Positions 17,696 through 26,848 of a stretch of 64,000 nt of DNA are shown here, in pieces (the stretch's first letter is position 1; each line of letters begins with the position of its first letter). Source of the stretch: CAZMRW01 sp964568805 (GTDB lineage Bacteria; Pseudomonadota; Gammaproteobacteria; Methylococcales; Methylomonadaceae); assembly GCA_964568805.1 (NCBI GenBank), contig CAZMRW010000002.1:54053-118052 (forward strand), given 5' to 3'. The notes under the pieces are model-generated. The model was not told where the DNA came from and made no database searches. It saw only the letters and a program-made list of their open reading frames with translations. Made by a program: the position numbers and the translations under genes.

Positions 17696-18730
17696 ATGGT
17701 AAAAAAGAAAGCCATTCTACACATTGGAGGACATAAAACTGGAACCAGCGCAATTCAGGCATTCTGTGTTTCAAATGCTTCCCGCTTACAACACATGGGC
17801 ATCCTTTATCCTTTAGAACTGCTAACGCATAGAGATATAGTTGGTGATCAAGCCCACCATGGCCTGGTAAATCTATTTATGGATGCCACGACATTTTGGA
17901 AATCTCACAACTTGCGCCCGGGAGTCATGACGGATGCAGATATCGTTTCTTATTTGAAATTGCTACCCAGGGATAAAAACATTCTTCTATCTTCAGAAAA
18001 TTTGGTCTGGCTAGACACAGAAGCAATTAATGCCTTAAAACACATCCTGGATGGCTATGATGTGCATATTGTCCTCTATGCCAGGCGTCAAGATAATGCA
18101 TTGCAGGCACTTTATCAAACCGTCGTCGCTACCATCGGCGAGGCTAAACAATTTAATGACTATGTGAGTGAAGGTGTCCGGGTTTTATTCGAATACGATA
18201 GAATTGCAGAAAATTGGCAATCAGTTTTTGGCGTCGGGTCTGTCGTTATTCGGGTTTACGAACAGGATCAGCTTTACGAGAGGGACTCAGTGGCCGATTT
18301 TATCCGTGTCATAGCGGACATTATGCAAATGCAATTGGAAATTTCAGATTGGGATCGTCCTTCAGGAATTGTTAACCGCGGATTTCCGGTTCATATCATT
18401 GCATTGCTACGCTATTTCAACAGCGCAGGCGGTAAAAAATGGACTCTTCCTGCCATTAAAATCTTAGCTGAAGTCCTTTATAAAGAAGCCCGTGGCACGT
18501 ATGAAATTATTTCTCCTTCACAACGCAGGGAATTGCTTGATAGTTTTGCGCAATCGAATGAGAATTTAGCCCGGATCTTTTTAGGTAGAGAAGATGGCAT
18601 ACTATTTCACGACCTTTCCATTAAACAAACCGATAAGGAATGGAATGATAAATACAACCGGATAGGTAGTCATATACGGCTACTGCTGCACGATATTATT
18701 GCCCAAGTGAAAACTCAAAAACTGATATAG
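17696..18730 (+). CDS. Sulfotransferase-like P-loop protein
   Basis: A 344-residue protein whose N-terminus LHIGGHKTGTSAIQ matches the 5'-phosphosulfate loop of PAPS-dependent sulfotransferases (GxxKTGTTxLQ type). The middle contains LYARRQDN-type residues comparable to the 3'-phosphate site (R and S). Such proteins sulfate cell-surface glycans, lipids or small molecules. The region is richer in A and T than its neighbours, which may indicate acquisition. The acceptor cannot be told from context, although an ArnT-like transferase lies 6 kb upstream. Confidence 0.7.
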   Translation: MVKKKAILHIGGHKTGTSAIQAFCVSNASRLQHMGILYPLELLTHRDIVGDQAHHGLVNLFMDATTFWKSHNLRPGVMTDADIVSYLKLLPRDKNILLSSENLVWLDTEAINALKHILDGYDVHIVLYARRQDNALQALYQTVVATIGEAKQFNDYVSEGVRVLFEYDRIAENWQSVFGVGSVVIRVYEQDQLYERDSVADFIRVIADIMQMQLEISDWDRPSGIVNRGFPVHIIALLRYFNSAGGKKWTLPAIKILAEVLYKEARGTYEIISPSQRRELLDSFAQSNENLARIFLGREDGILFHDLSIKQTDKEWNDKYNRIGSHIRLLLHDIIAQVKTQKLI

Positions 18731-19063
18731 ATTTGTGCATAGAAAAAATATACAGACCTTGCCCGTAGACTGGACATAATTTATTAAGCTCGAAAAGAGC
18801 ATCACTTGCTTGGTAAGGGGTGTAATGATTTTGGTCTGCTGGAATTGCATTTAAATCAAAGTGATTGGCTGTTACCGATTCAAATATGCTGCGTTTGGTC
18901 TTTTCGTGGGGTAATAAGCGCCGGATACCCAATTTAAAGTGTACCGATGGATTAAATCTTGATACTGTGATGCAATATCCCTGTTGTTTTATCGGTATCC
19001 GGATTACCCTGAAGCAATTTGGACATCGATACAGCCTAATTCAATTTTAATGATGGAGTTGTT
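18731..19063. other. Intergenic region before icd
   Basis: About 330 bases with no supported gene. Short readings on both strands lack ribosome sites and family resemblance. A TGGAGTTGTT ribosome site precedes icd. I see no clear terminator or repeat. Confidence 0.45.
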
Positions 19064-20362
19064 ATGACGAGCCACGCACTCAATCCACCGCCTAACGGCA
19101 GTCCGATCACCCTGCAAAACGGCAAACTGTCTGTGCCGGATAACCCCATTATTCCTTATATCGAAGGCGACGGCACCGGTCCTGATATTTGGCGCGCTAC
19201 GGTGCGGGTTCTCGATGCCGCGGTGGCCAGCGCCTATTCGGGACAACGAAAGATACATTGGCTGGAAATCTATGCCGGTGAAAAAGCCAATCGCCTGTTC
19301 AATACCTGGCTGCCGGATGAGACCGTCGATGCCTGTAGAGACTATCTGGTTTCCATCAAAGGCCCGCTGACGACGCCGATTGGCGGCGGCATCCGTTCCC
19401 TTAACGTGGCGTTGCGCCAATTGCTCGATATGTATGTCTGTTTGCGACCGGTCAGATGGTTCCAAGGCGTACCGTCGCCGGTCAAGAAACCCGATGCCGT
19501 CGATATGGTCATTTTCCGGGAAAACACCGAAGACATCTATGCCGGCCTGGAGTTTGAACAAGGCAGTGCGGACAACCAGCTTTTCCTGCAATTGCTGCAA
19601 GAGCACTTTCCGGCGCACTATGCCAAAATCCGTTTTCCTGATACGTCTGGCATCGGCATCAAGCCGGTTTCTCAAGAAGGGACGGAACGCCTGGTACGCT
19701 CAGCAATCGAATATGCGATCACCAATCAGCGTAAGAGCGTGACCATCGTTCATAAAGGCAACATCATGAAATTCACCGAGGGTGCATTCAGAAACTGGGC
19801 TTACGCGCTCGCCGAACGTGAATACGCAGAGGAGACCTATACCTGGAGGCAATGGGAAAAAACCAAGGCTGCTTCGGGCGAGGCCGCGGCCAACAAAGAA
19901 CAGTCGGAGGCCCTGGCGGATGGCCGTATTTTAATCAAGGACGCGATAGCCGATATTACCTTGCAACAGGTGTTGACCCGGCCAGAGGATTTCGATGTCA
20001 TCGCCACGTTAAACCTGAACGGCGATTATTTATCCGATGCCCTGGCTGCCCAGGTCGGCGGCATCGGCATTGCTCCCGGAGGCAATATCAATTATCTGAC
20101 CGGCACGGCCGTATTTGAAGCCACGCACGGTACGGCGCCCAAATATGCCGGCCTGGATAAAGTCAATCCCGGCTCGTTAATCCTGTCGGGCGAGATGATG
20201 CTGCGATATCTGGGCTGGACGGAAGCGGCCGATGCCATTATTCGCGCGATGGATGCCGCCATTGCCAGCAAACGGGTGACCTACGATTTCGCCCGGTTGA
20301 TGGATAACGCCACCGAAGTGAAATGCAGCGAATTTGCCGACGTGATGATAGAAAACTTTTGA
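19064..20362 (+). CDS. icd: NADP-dependent isocitrate dehydrogenase
   Basis: Converts isocitrate to 2-oxoglutarate and CO2 with NADP in the TCA cycle. The 432-residue sequence keeps the substrate-site block GGGIRSLNVALRQ, whose serine is the AceK phosphorylation site in E. coli, then VIFRENTEDIYAG, and HGTAPKYAG, where Lys-Tyr marks NADP rather than NAD preference. The length is slightly longer than E. coli Icd, with an insertion around EKTKAASGEAAANKEQ. It is transcribed alone. The product also feeds glutamate synthesis and NADPH for sulfate reduction. Confidence 0.95.
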   Translation: MTSHALNPPPNGSPITLQNGKLSVPDNPIIPYIEGDGTGPDIWRATVRVLDAAVASAYSGQRKIHWLEIYAGEKANRLFNTWLPDETVDACRDYLVSIKGPLTTPIGGGIRSLNVALRQLLDMYVCLRPVRWFQGVPSPVKKPDAVDMVIFRENTEDIYAGLEFEQGSADNQLFLQLLQEHFPAHYAKIRFPDTSGIGIKPVSQEGTERLVRSAIEYAITNQRKSVTIVHKGNIMKFTEGAFRNWAYALAEREYAEETYTWRQWEKTKAASGEAAANKEQSEALADGRILIKDAIADITLQQVLTRPEDFDVIATLNLNGDYLSDALAAQVGGIGIAPGGNINYLTGTAVFEATHGTAPKYAGLDKVNPGSLILSGEMMLRYLGWTEAADAIIRAMDAAIASKRVTYDFARLMDNATEVKCSEFADVMIENF

Positions 20363-20611
20363 TTTAAAGGATGGAACGTCGGAGTTTGCAACCCAATCAC
20401 TGCTACTGGAGATCGGGAGCGGCGATGGATCAATATGGCAAAAACGCATAGGCTGAGGTTAATAATAAAACAAAGTCTATTTCCTTTTAGCATTTGGATG
20501 ACAGACGCTGGCGGGACTTTTTCTTGTTGTGAAGTGGCTTCATTGTTGCCCGATATGCCGTGTCTTAAAAAGCAATGCGGCGAATACCCGCAGCTACGCG
20601 TGCATGCCGCT

Positions 20612-21427
20612 TTACCACAGATAGGCGCTCGCCATTTTTCCCATGATTTCAAATCTGAAGACCTGCTTGGCCGGTGTTTCGGCGGCGCCATAACAGACAT
20701 GCAAGGGCAATAAATGCTCCTCTCTCGGGTGGCAATATCTTGCCGCCGGAGCCTTCTCCCAATCAACCAGGCTCTGCGCCCTCTTGGCTTCGCTTAGCTG
20801 GCGGTTGGAGCAGGTATCGACAAGCCATTGCTCGAAGGCTTCATTCATGGCTTGTGATTCCCGGGTTGAGGGCGCAAAAAAAGCCCTGAGATTATGGAAT
20901 GAAAACCCGGAACCGATAATCAGCACCTTATCGTCCAACAGACCGGCTAAAGCCCGGCCGATCCGGATATGCTCATCAGGCCGCAGACTCTTGACCAGAG
21001 ATAATTGAACGCAGGGAATATTCGCAGCGGGATATATCAGTTTCAAGGGTACGAATAAGCCATGATCAAACCCCCGCCGATCAGAAAAGTTAGCGTCAAT
21101 GCGATGGCTTTTCAGCAGATCAACTATTTTACTCGCCAGCAAAGGCGCGCCCGGCGCGGGATACTCGATCGCATACGATTCTTCCGGGAACCCGTAATAA
21201 TCGTAGATCAATGCTGGAAACGCCCCGGCGGTCACGGTGGGTTTGTCTTCTTCCCAGTGGGCGCTGATCACTAAAATCGCCGTGGGATTGCCAAGAAGCG
21301 GCGTGATTTTCTTAAAAAAATCTATCAGCTCCCGGTGAGCCTCGTCGCCGAGCAAGGGCATAGGGCCTCCGCCATGGGAAAGGTATAAGACCGAACCCTT
21401 CGAAATATTGTTTGATGTGTCGTTCAT
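20612..21427 (-). CDS. LigB/DODA-type extradiol dioxygenase (YgiD-like)
   Basis: About 271 residues of the class III extradiol dioxygenase superfamily closest in layout to YgiD/4,5-DOPA dioxygenase. Likely metal-binding histidines occur in LYLSHGGGP, ISAHWEE and RGFDHGLFVPL. The ATG at 21427 follows GGAGTTATC, a good ribosome site, so the longer reading is not used. The start is consistent with MNDTSNN before the strand VLYLSHGG. YgiD-type enzymes cleave catechols such as DOPA in vitro; the natural substrate in most bacteria is unknown. It converges on icd. Confidence 0.85.
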   Translation of the reverse strand: MNDTSNNISKGSVLYLSHGGGPMPLLGDEAHRELIDFFKKITPLLGNPTAILVISAHWEEDKPTVTAGAFPALIYDYYGFPEESYAIEYPAPGAPLLASKIVDLLKSHRIDANFSDRRGFDHGLFVPLKLIYPAANIPCVQLSLVKSLRPDEHIRIGRALAGLLDDKVLIIGSGFSFHNLRAFFAPSTRESQAMNEAFEQWLVDTCSNRQLSEAKRAQSLVDWEKAPAARYCHPREEHLLPLHVCYGAAETPAKQVFRFEIMGKMASAYLW

Positions 21428-21862
21428 GATAACTCCATTGACGCGGATAGGCGCGTATCGCCCGGTGTGCAGGGACGCCGAAACAGACACGGTCCGGGAT
21501 GAGCAGCAAAATTCTTCACTATTCTATTGTACGTAAATTACTTATAACTTTAGTTAACTGGAAAAGCACGCGATTTATGTGAAAATATAGAAGCCGGATT
21601 ACAATGGTAAATCTTTCGGCTTAACGCTTTCCGTTTATAAACGCTGTTGAAATGTTGATGCCGCTGGCGATGCAGATTTTTGACGCGTTGACCGGTCCGA
21701 TGACGCTATATTCCAGCAGTCTGTTGCCAAGGCACTTGGGAAATAGTTTAGTGCAACAGCCGGAGATGAACATTGCCGATATAAAATTGAAAAGCCCGGC
21801 CATACGGCTTCTTTTCCAGCTTTACGTAAGATTTGCAAACAAAGGGAGGATATGATTTTTAT
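21428..21862. other. Divergent intergenic region
   Basis: About 435 bases between the dioxygenase (minus) and a methyltransferase (plus). Several short overlapping readings exist on both strands around 21621-21855, but none has a ribosome site or recognisable family. An AAAGGGAGGA sequence lies before the plus-strand gene. It may contain a decayed gene, but I cannot show this. Confidence 0.4.
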
Positions 21863-22747
21863 ATGACCGCGAATAATGATTTTTTATTGCAACATTGCCC
21901 CAATGGATGCGCAGGAGATCTATATCCAACGAATCTAATGGTAGCGGAAGGCGTTCTCAGAAAATGTCCATCATGTGGACAGCTAGTAAGCTCTTGTACC
22001 AAAGAGCATTATGACTTATCCAATCAAGATTGGAACACCGAAGAGGGAACATGGCCATCAGAAAAAGACATGAGACGATTACTTAAGCGAAAATCGAGAG
22101 ATGTTAATACCATCTTTGACCTTCTATCAAAAAAATCCGATATTCGTCTTTTGGATGTGGGTTGTTCCAATGGCGCTTTCATATCGATCGCCAACAGTCT
22201 GGGGGTAAAGGCTGAAGGCATCGATCCGTCAGAAAAAGCAGTTCAAAATGGCATAAACAGGGGGCTAAAGATTCATGCAGGCTTTTTGGAAGATGTCGCT
22301 TTTCCGGACAATTCCTTTGATGCGATAACGCTTTACGAAGTTATTGAGCATGCCAGTAAGCCAATGTCTTTGTTAAAAGAATGCCACCGAATCTTAAAGC
22401 CTGACGGAGTTCTTTTGGTTGGTACAGGAAACGTGGATAGCTGGACACGGTGGATAAAGAGAAGCAAATGGGATTTTTTCGATATGAAGCATCATGGGGG
22501 CCATATCAGTTTCTTTTCGTTAAAATCTTTGGCGATTCTTGCCTCGCGGACAGGTTTTACTGTCAAGAAAGCCAGGACGTCGTCGGTGAAATTTTATGAA
22601 AAACAGGAAGTACCGGCTTTTTTGTTTCGAATGGCGAAGATATTGTCAGAAGCGCTGAATCTTCCAGCCAGGATTTTTAATAAGGGGCATCAAATGGAAG
22701 TTTTTTTGATTGCAAATAAAACACCCCTTTCTGATACTGTCATTTAA
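21863..22747 (+). CDS. SAM-dependent methyltransferase with N-terminal zinc-finger-like module
   Basis: About 294 residues. The N-terminus has two cysteine pairs (CPNGC and CPSCG, about residues 10-45), as in methyltransferases that act on polyketide-, sugar- or wall-linked substrates. The Rossmann core follows: LLDVGCSNGAF (motif I), EGIDPSE (motif II), FDAITLYEVIEH, and HRILKPDGVLLVG. The ATG at 21863 is chosen over an upstream TTG; an AGGAGG-like site lies about 13 bases before it. The substrate is unknown. It is followed by a strong hairpin. Confidence 0.75.
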   Translation: MTANNDFLLQHCPNGCAGDLYPTNLMVAEGVLRKCPSCGQLVSSCTKEHYDLSNQDWNTEEGTWPSEKDMRRLLKRKSRDVNTIFDLLSKKSDIRLLDVGCSNGAFISIANSLGVKAEGIDPSEKAVQNGINRGLKIHAGFLEDVAFPDNSFDAITLYEVIEHASKPMSLLKECHRILKPDGVLLVGTGNVDSWTRWIKRSKWDFFDMKHHGGHISFFSLKSLAILASRTGFTVKKARTSSVKFYEKQEVPAFLFRMAKILSEALNLPARIFNKGHQMEVFLIANKTPLSDTVI

Positions 22748-22780
22748 GGGCGGCATTGGATTTGATGCGGAATCAAGACT

Positions 22781-22823
22781 CACAGCAACCCTGCTGAGGA
22801 GCTAAATCAGCAGGGTTGCTGTG
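22781..22823. terminator. 17-bp perfect hairpin between convergent genes
   Basis: Arms CACAGCAACCCTGCTGA (22781-22797) and its exact complement (22807-22823) enclose a 9-base loop, 34 bases after the methyltransferase stop and about 295 bases past the end of the convergent oxidoreductase. No U-tract follows on either strand, so it may act with Rho or as a 3' stability element. The rest of 22748-23117 holds no gene I can support. Confidence 0.5.
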
Positions 22824-23117
22824 AATGACATACAGTTAATGATGGTCGGCCGTAAGCGAGCGTCCAAATCACCTTCCCAAATCTCCAGCAATCGCCGATC
22901 CTCTGGTTTTTTGAGGAGAAAATAAATCACACTGAATGATATTGTGAGCGTCATCGCCACCCTGTCGCCAACCGGTAATGAACAATGTCACAGAATGGAA
23001 GCCACTCACTCTTTGTTATTTCACTATGGCGGAAGAATTGCAGAACAGAGTGTTAAGAATTAAAGGACAACCGGATGGTGCATGCACTGCCGGCGGTAAT
23101 AAACTGTTTCCGCTAGT

Positions 23118-24479
23118 TCACTGTTTTCCCGCAATCAACGAAGCAAGCTCCAATGCCTGTTCCCGTAATTCGCGCAGCGCCGTGGTTTCCCATAACACCG
23201 ATTTTCGCATGGGGCCGATACACCAGAGACCTTCTTCTATTTTATCCTTATCATTGATGATCCTGCCTTCCGGAGTACATTGAATGCCAAGTCCAAGTTC
23301 ATCCATTTTTACTTTTCCTCTCCCGATAAGATCGCTGATGATAGGAAAACGAATCTTCCGGTAATTCGATTCCGGTCCTGTGCAGTTAATCACTTTATGA
23401 AAAACCTGACAAATATCATGAGGTCCGGAGCGATAAACGATTTCGATGCCGTTGCCAGTGGACCTTGCTCCGACGATATACCCTTTCTTCAATTCCAACT
23501 GCTCTGCATTGATCATGTCATTCAACAGTGATGCCGATTTTGCCGGGATCCTGTGTCTTGCAATTTCCCAGTAAGGTCTGATTTTCCGGAGAAAATATTT
23601 TTTCTCTTCCGTTGTCCAGGACAGCCATATTTTTTTAGTATACGGGCGTAGGCCATCCATCACTGCAGGCCATGGAATATTCGGATTTTTCCTGATCAGA
23701 TCGCGAATCCAAAGCAGCATGTTTCGCGGGTGTTTAATTTCGGGTTCCGATAGCTGGAAAGCCGGTTGCGATAAATCATGCGGCAACGGAAAATGCCCTC
23801 GCCTGGAAAGTATGGTGACTTTTCCCTTGAACTTTCTCAGGATCAGTCCCAGCACAATATCTACCGCGGTAAGCCCCGAGCCGACAAGGAGAATATCTTC
23901 ATCCCCGACAATTTGGCTATAAACCTTATCGGACCACGGGTTGGCATAATAACGCAGGTCATTTTTGACGGGATTGTCCTCGGGAAAAATATCGGCCGGG
24001 AGAAAATTGCCAAGGGCTAATACGACATCATCTGCATGCAATGCATTGCCGGAGGCTAGAACAACCGTTTTTCGACTGCCAAAATTCAGGATAGAAATGG
24101 CTTCATCGATACGGATCTGTAATCTTCCCGTAACTTCATGTTGAACTTTTTCCAGGTTTTCGAGAACGTAATCGCCGAAAATTTTCCTTGGGATGAATTC
24201 CTGCGGCGAAACTTTTTCAATGAGATGGTTATATTTAAAATGATTGGATTCAAGCCACTCTACAAAATCCATCGGCCTGTCCGGAAACAGACTCATGCCC
24301 CCTGCAACCACATTCAATGGTTGATGGGTAAAATCATACTGGTAGGCAACGCCACGACCCAGCAACTCAGGGTTTTTTTCAATCAACAGTACTTCCGGAC
24401 CGCCCGCAAATTGCGCGAGATGCATGGCCGCCAAAGCTCCCGATAGTCCGCCGCCGATGATGATGACTTTTGATCTCAT
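23118..24479 (-). CDS. FAD/NAD(P)-binding oxidoreductase
   Basis: About 453 residues with an N-terminal dinucleotide fold KVIIIGGGLSGALAA, an LLIEKNPELLGRGVAY block and a second nucleotide loop DILLVGSGLTAVD near the middle. This layout fits the FAD-NAD(P)-binding family that includes the N-terminal FAD domains of hydroxyacylglutathione/HcnB-like and YdhS-type proteins. The start MRSKVIIIGG is favoured because the fold begins directly after it; eleven further upstream codons add nothing. No ferredoxin or rubredoxin partner is adjacent. Substrate unknown. Confidence 0.7.
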   Translation of the reverse strand: MRSKVIIIGGGLSGALAAMHLAQFAGGPEVLLIEKNPELLGRGVAYQYDFTHQPLNVVAGGMSLFPDRPMDFVEWLESNHFKYNHLIEKVSPQEFIPRKIFGDYVLENLEKVQHEVTGRLQIRIDEAISILNFGSRKTVVLASGNALHADDVVLALGNFLPADIFPEDNPVKNDLRYYANPWSDKVYSQIVGDEDILLVGSGLTAVDIVLGLILRKFKGKVTILSRRGHFPLPHDLSQPAFQLSEPEIKHPRNMLLWIRDLIRKNPNIPWPAVMDGLRPYTKKIWLSWTTEEKKYFLRKIRPYWEIARHRIPAKSASLLNDMINAEQLELKKGYIVGARSTGNGIEIVYRSGPHDICQVFHKVINCTGPESNYRKIRFPIISDLIGRGKVKMDELGLGIQCTPEGRIINDKDKIEEGLWCIGPMRKSVLWETTALRELREQALELASLIAGKQ

Positions 24480-24525
24480 TGTGGCTACCCCCGGATGCTC
24501 TTGAAGAGACAAACAACTTTGTCGA

Positions 24526-24729
24526 TCAACACTGATACATCCTTCTGTTTAGCCGCTGGACAATAGGTCCGAGTATAAATCTTTTCAACAACCCATTGAT
24601 GTAAAATTGCCAAAATTTATCTCCATTATTTGAAGCTCTTGCAAGGCCCCTTGCTTCCCGTTCGTCAGGGTTCTTTTGAACATAGCCGAAAGGATCAGGG
24701 CGATGGTGTAGCCGGATTGTAAATTTCAC
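24526..24729 (-). CDS. Possible small basic protein
   Basis: A 67-residue reading with a GTG start, rich in Arg and Lys, lying 46 bases upstream of the FAD oxidoreductase on the same strand. It has a plausible amino-acid mix (NPDEREARGLARASNNG, then a hydrophobic-basic tail) but no strong ribosome site and no family I recognise. It could be a real small partner or the remnant of a longer gene. Confidence 0.3.
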   Translation of the reverse strand: MKFTIRLHHRPDPFGYVQKNPDEREARGLARASNNGDKFWQFYINGLLKRFILGPIVQRLNRRMYQC

Positions 24730-24784
24730 GTGATCATTATTCCATTATTTATGGCTGCCTGAAAATGTCATGCTGAATAAGCTA

Positions 24785-24812
24785 GGCTTCCTGCGCTAAT
24801 ACGCGGGAAGCC
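24785..24812 (-). terminator. Hairpin after the encapsulin cargo gene
   Basis: GGCTTCCTGCG and CGCGGGAAGCC pair over 11 positions, with one G-T wobble, around a 6-base loop. On the minus strand it falls about 40 bases past the cysteine desulfurase stop, followed by a weak TAGCTTATT tract. It is the most likely end of the cysK-cysE-encapsulin transcript. The remaining bases up to the next gene hold only the small reading noted separately. Confidence 0.5.
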
Positions 24813-24850
24813 GATCTATAAAGAGCCGGTGTGTCCCGCATGCAAACTAA

Positions 24851-26848
24851 TTAAATGACTTTACCACCCTGAATCCGTTTAACCGCACTGACCAGCCGGT
24901 CAATTTCTTCATAGGTATTATAAAATGCCAGTGAAGGACGTACCGTGCTTTCCAGACCAAAACGGCGCAAGATAGGTTGTGCGCAATGATGACCGGTACG
25001 CACTGCAATACCCACCTTATTTAATGCGACACCAATATCCTGATTGCTGTGGCCAGCCAGCACAAAGGATAGGACGCTGGTCTTTTCCGCTGCCGTTCCG
25101 ATCAAACGCAGGCCGGGAATACTCTTAAGCGCCTCCATCGCGTAAACCAGCAAGTCATGCTCATAACGCGCTACATGATGAATACCTGTTTTTGTCAGGT
25201 ATTCAAGTGCTGTTCCCAGTCCTACGGCATCGGCAATATTGCCGGTACCGGCTTCAAAGCGTGCAGGAGCTGGCTGGTATGTGGTTTTTTCAAAGGTAAC
25301 GTCATCGATCATGTTACCGCCGCCTTGCCACGGCGACATGGATTCAAGTAGGTCTGCCTTGCCATACACTGCGCCAATACCGGTCGGACCGAATATCTTG
25401 TGTCCGGAAAATACGCACCAGTCGCAATCCAGCGCTTGTACATCCACCTGTAAGTGCGAAACAGACTGTGCTGCATCAAGCAAAACGCGAGCGCCAACAC
25501 GATGCGCCATTGCGATGATTTCCTGTGCCGGAGTAACCGTCCCGAGTGCATTGGATACATGCGTGAATGATACCAGCTTGGTTCGTGAATTCAGCAATTT
25601 CTGAAACTCGCCCAGTAACACCTGACCGCTATCGTCAACCGGCACAATGCGTAACTTCGCCCCGGTCACTTCGGTCAATTGCTGCCATGGCACAATATTG
25701 GCATGATGTTCCAGCCATGTGATGACGATTTCATCGCCCGGAAGGAGATTTTGCCGTCCCCAGCTTTGCGCAACCAGATTGATGCCCTCGGTGGTACCTC
25801 GAACAAAAATAATTTCTTCTGCGGAAGGCGCATTGAGAAACCGCGCAACCGTATTGCGTGCCTTTTCATAAGCATCGGTCGCCCGCGCCGCCAGTTCATG
25901 CGCCGCGCGGTGAATGTTAGAATTCTCGTGTTCATAAAAGTACGAAACCCGGTCAATCACCACCTGTGGCTTTTGGGTCGTCGCTGCATTATCCAGCCAG
26001 GCTAAAGGATAACCATTGACACGTTCACTGAGAATCGGAAAATCACGGCGCACCGCGTGGACATCAAAAGGCGGATGCGCAGAACCAAGGGCTGGCGCTT
26101 GCCCATTCAAGCCGCCGCTTTTCAATTCATCAAGAAAATAAAATGATGAACCCGATCCTGCGCTTGCCGGAACCGTTCCGGCAGGCGCAGAAAATGGCGC
26201 GAACAGCTTTTGCAATTCTGCTTTATAAACCTCCGAAAAAATACCTGTTTCCATAGGCTTTTCGCTATCTGCCAGCGATTCGGCAGTCAATTTGTTTGTC
26301 GCCACCGAAGCGGGAATGGCAGGATATGAACCGGCATCAATACTCACGGGAATGTGGCTTCCGGAAGGCGGATGCGAAACCAGCAACTGCTGCAATTCAG
26401 CTTCTCCAGGCAGTCCATAGTCATGCGCTGGAATACCCGCCAGAAAAGCCTTATCCGGATCTGCCAATGGCGAAGTCAAATCTTCTGCTGTCGCGGAGGT
26501 CGGATTGCCATAAACTGGACCCGTATCAAGACTGTCAGGGACGCTGCCGAAAGATTGCTTGCGCGGCGCGAACAACTGCCGCAACTCCGCTTCCCCCGGC
26601 AGACCATAAGTTTGCGGTGCAATAGCTGTCACCCCGGCTTTATCAAGGCCGGCCAACGGTGAAGCCAAGCCGCCCGGTATTGCCGAAGCGGCTATACCCA
26701 ATCTTGAACCATCGCATGGCGCAGCCGAAAATAGCTCATTGGCTAGTTTAGTCAGCTGATCTATATCGGGCAGTGATGCTGCTTGGCCTGATGTTGCCGT
26801 AAAACCTTGTTGCGCTAGACTGGATTTTTCAAAATCACTTGTATTCAT
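24851..26848 (-). CDS. Encapsulin cargo: SufS-type cysteine desulfurase with N-terminal targeting extension
   Basis: A PLP enzyme that removes sulfur from cysteine to give alanine and enzyme-bound persulfide. Residues from about 259 on are a class II (SufS/CsdA) desulfurase: SGHKIFGPTGIGA carries the PLP lysine and RTGHHCAQP the catalytic cysteine. The first 258 residues are unlike any desulfurase; they are rich in Pro, Ala, Gly and Ser, look disordered and carry three spaced targeting-like motifs. This is the cargo architecture of Family 2A encapsulins. The start MNTSDF overlaps the shell-protein stop by 14 bases, so shell and cargo are translationally coupled. About 665 residues. Enclosure inside the shell is inferred from family knowledge. 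Confidence 0.93.
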   Translation of the reverse strand: MNTSDFEKSSLAQQGFTATSGQAASLPDIDQLTKLANELFSAAPCDGSRLGIAASAIPGGLASPLAGLDKAGVTAIAPQTYGLPGEAELRQLFAPRKQSFGSVPDSLDTGPVYGNPTSATAEDLTSPLADPDKAFLAGIPAHDYGLPGEAELQQLLVSHPPSGSHIPVSIDAGSYPAIPASVATNKLTAESLADSEKPMETGIFSEVYKAELQKLFAPFSAPAGTVPASAGSGSSFYFLDELKSGGLNGQAPALGSAHPPFDVHAVRRDFPILSERVNGYPLAWLDNAATTQKPQVVIDRVSYFYEHENSNIHRAAHELAARATDAYEKARNTVARFLNAPSAEEIIFVRGTTEGINLVAQSWGRQNLLPGDEIVITWLEHHANIVPWQQLTEVTGAKLRIVPVDDSGQVLLGEFQKLLNSRTKLVSFTHVSNALGTVTPAQEIIAMAHRVGARVLLDAAQSVSHLQVDVQALDCDWCVFSGHKIFGPTGIGAVYGKADLLESMSPWQGGGNMIDDVTFEKTTYQPAPARFEAGTGNIADAVGLGTALEYLTKTGIHHVARYEHDLLVYAMEALKSIPGLRLIGTAAEKTSVLSFVLAGHSNQDIGVALNKVGIAVRTGHHCAQPILRRFGLESTVRPSLAFYNTYEEIDRLVSAVKRIQGGKVI
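26192..26608 (-). repeat. Three spaced motifs in the cargo targeting extension
   Basis: Within the cargo extension, YGLPGEAELRQLFAP (residues 81-95), YGLPGEAELQQLLVS (144-158) and VYKAELQKLFAP (208-219) recur every 63-64 residues, each preceded by a SPLA..DKA-like segment in the first two. This looks like tandem duplication of a targeting module. Amphipathic AELxxLFAP cores would fit a conserved pocket on the inner face of the shell. Confidence 0.75.

Noticed and set aside
21652..21855. 67-residue plus-strand reading before the methyltransferase
   Set aside because: No ribosome site, and overlapping readings on both strands are equally likely; kept only as an intergenic note.
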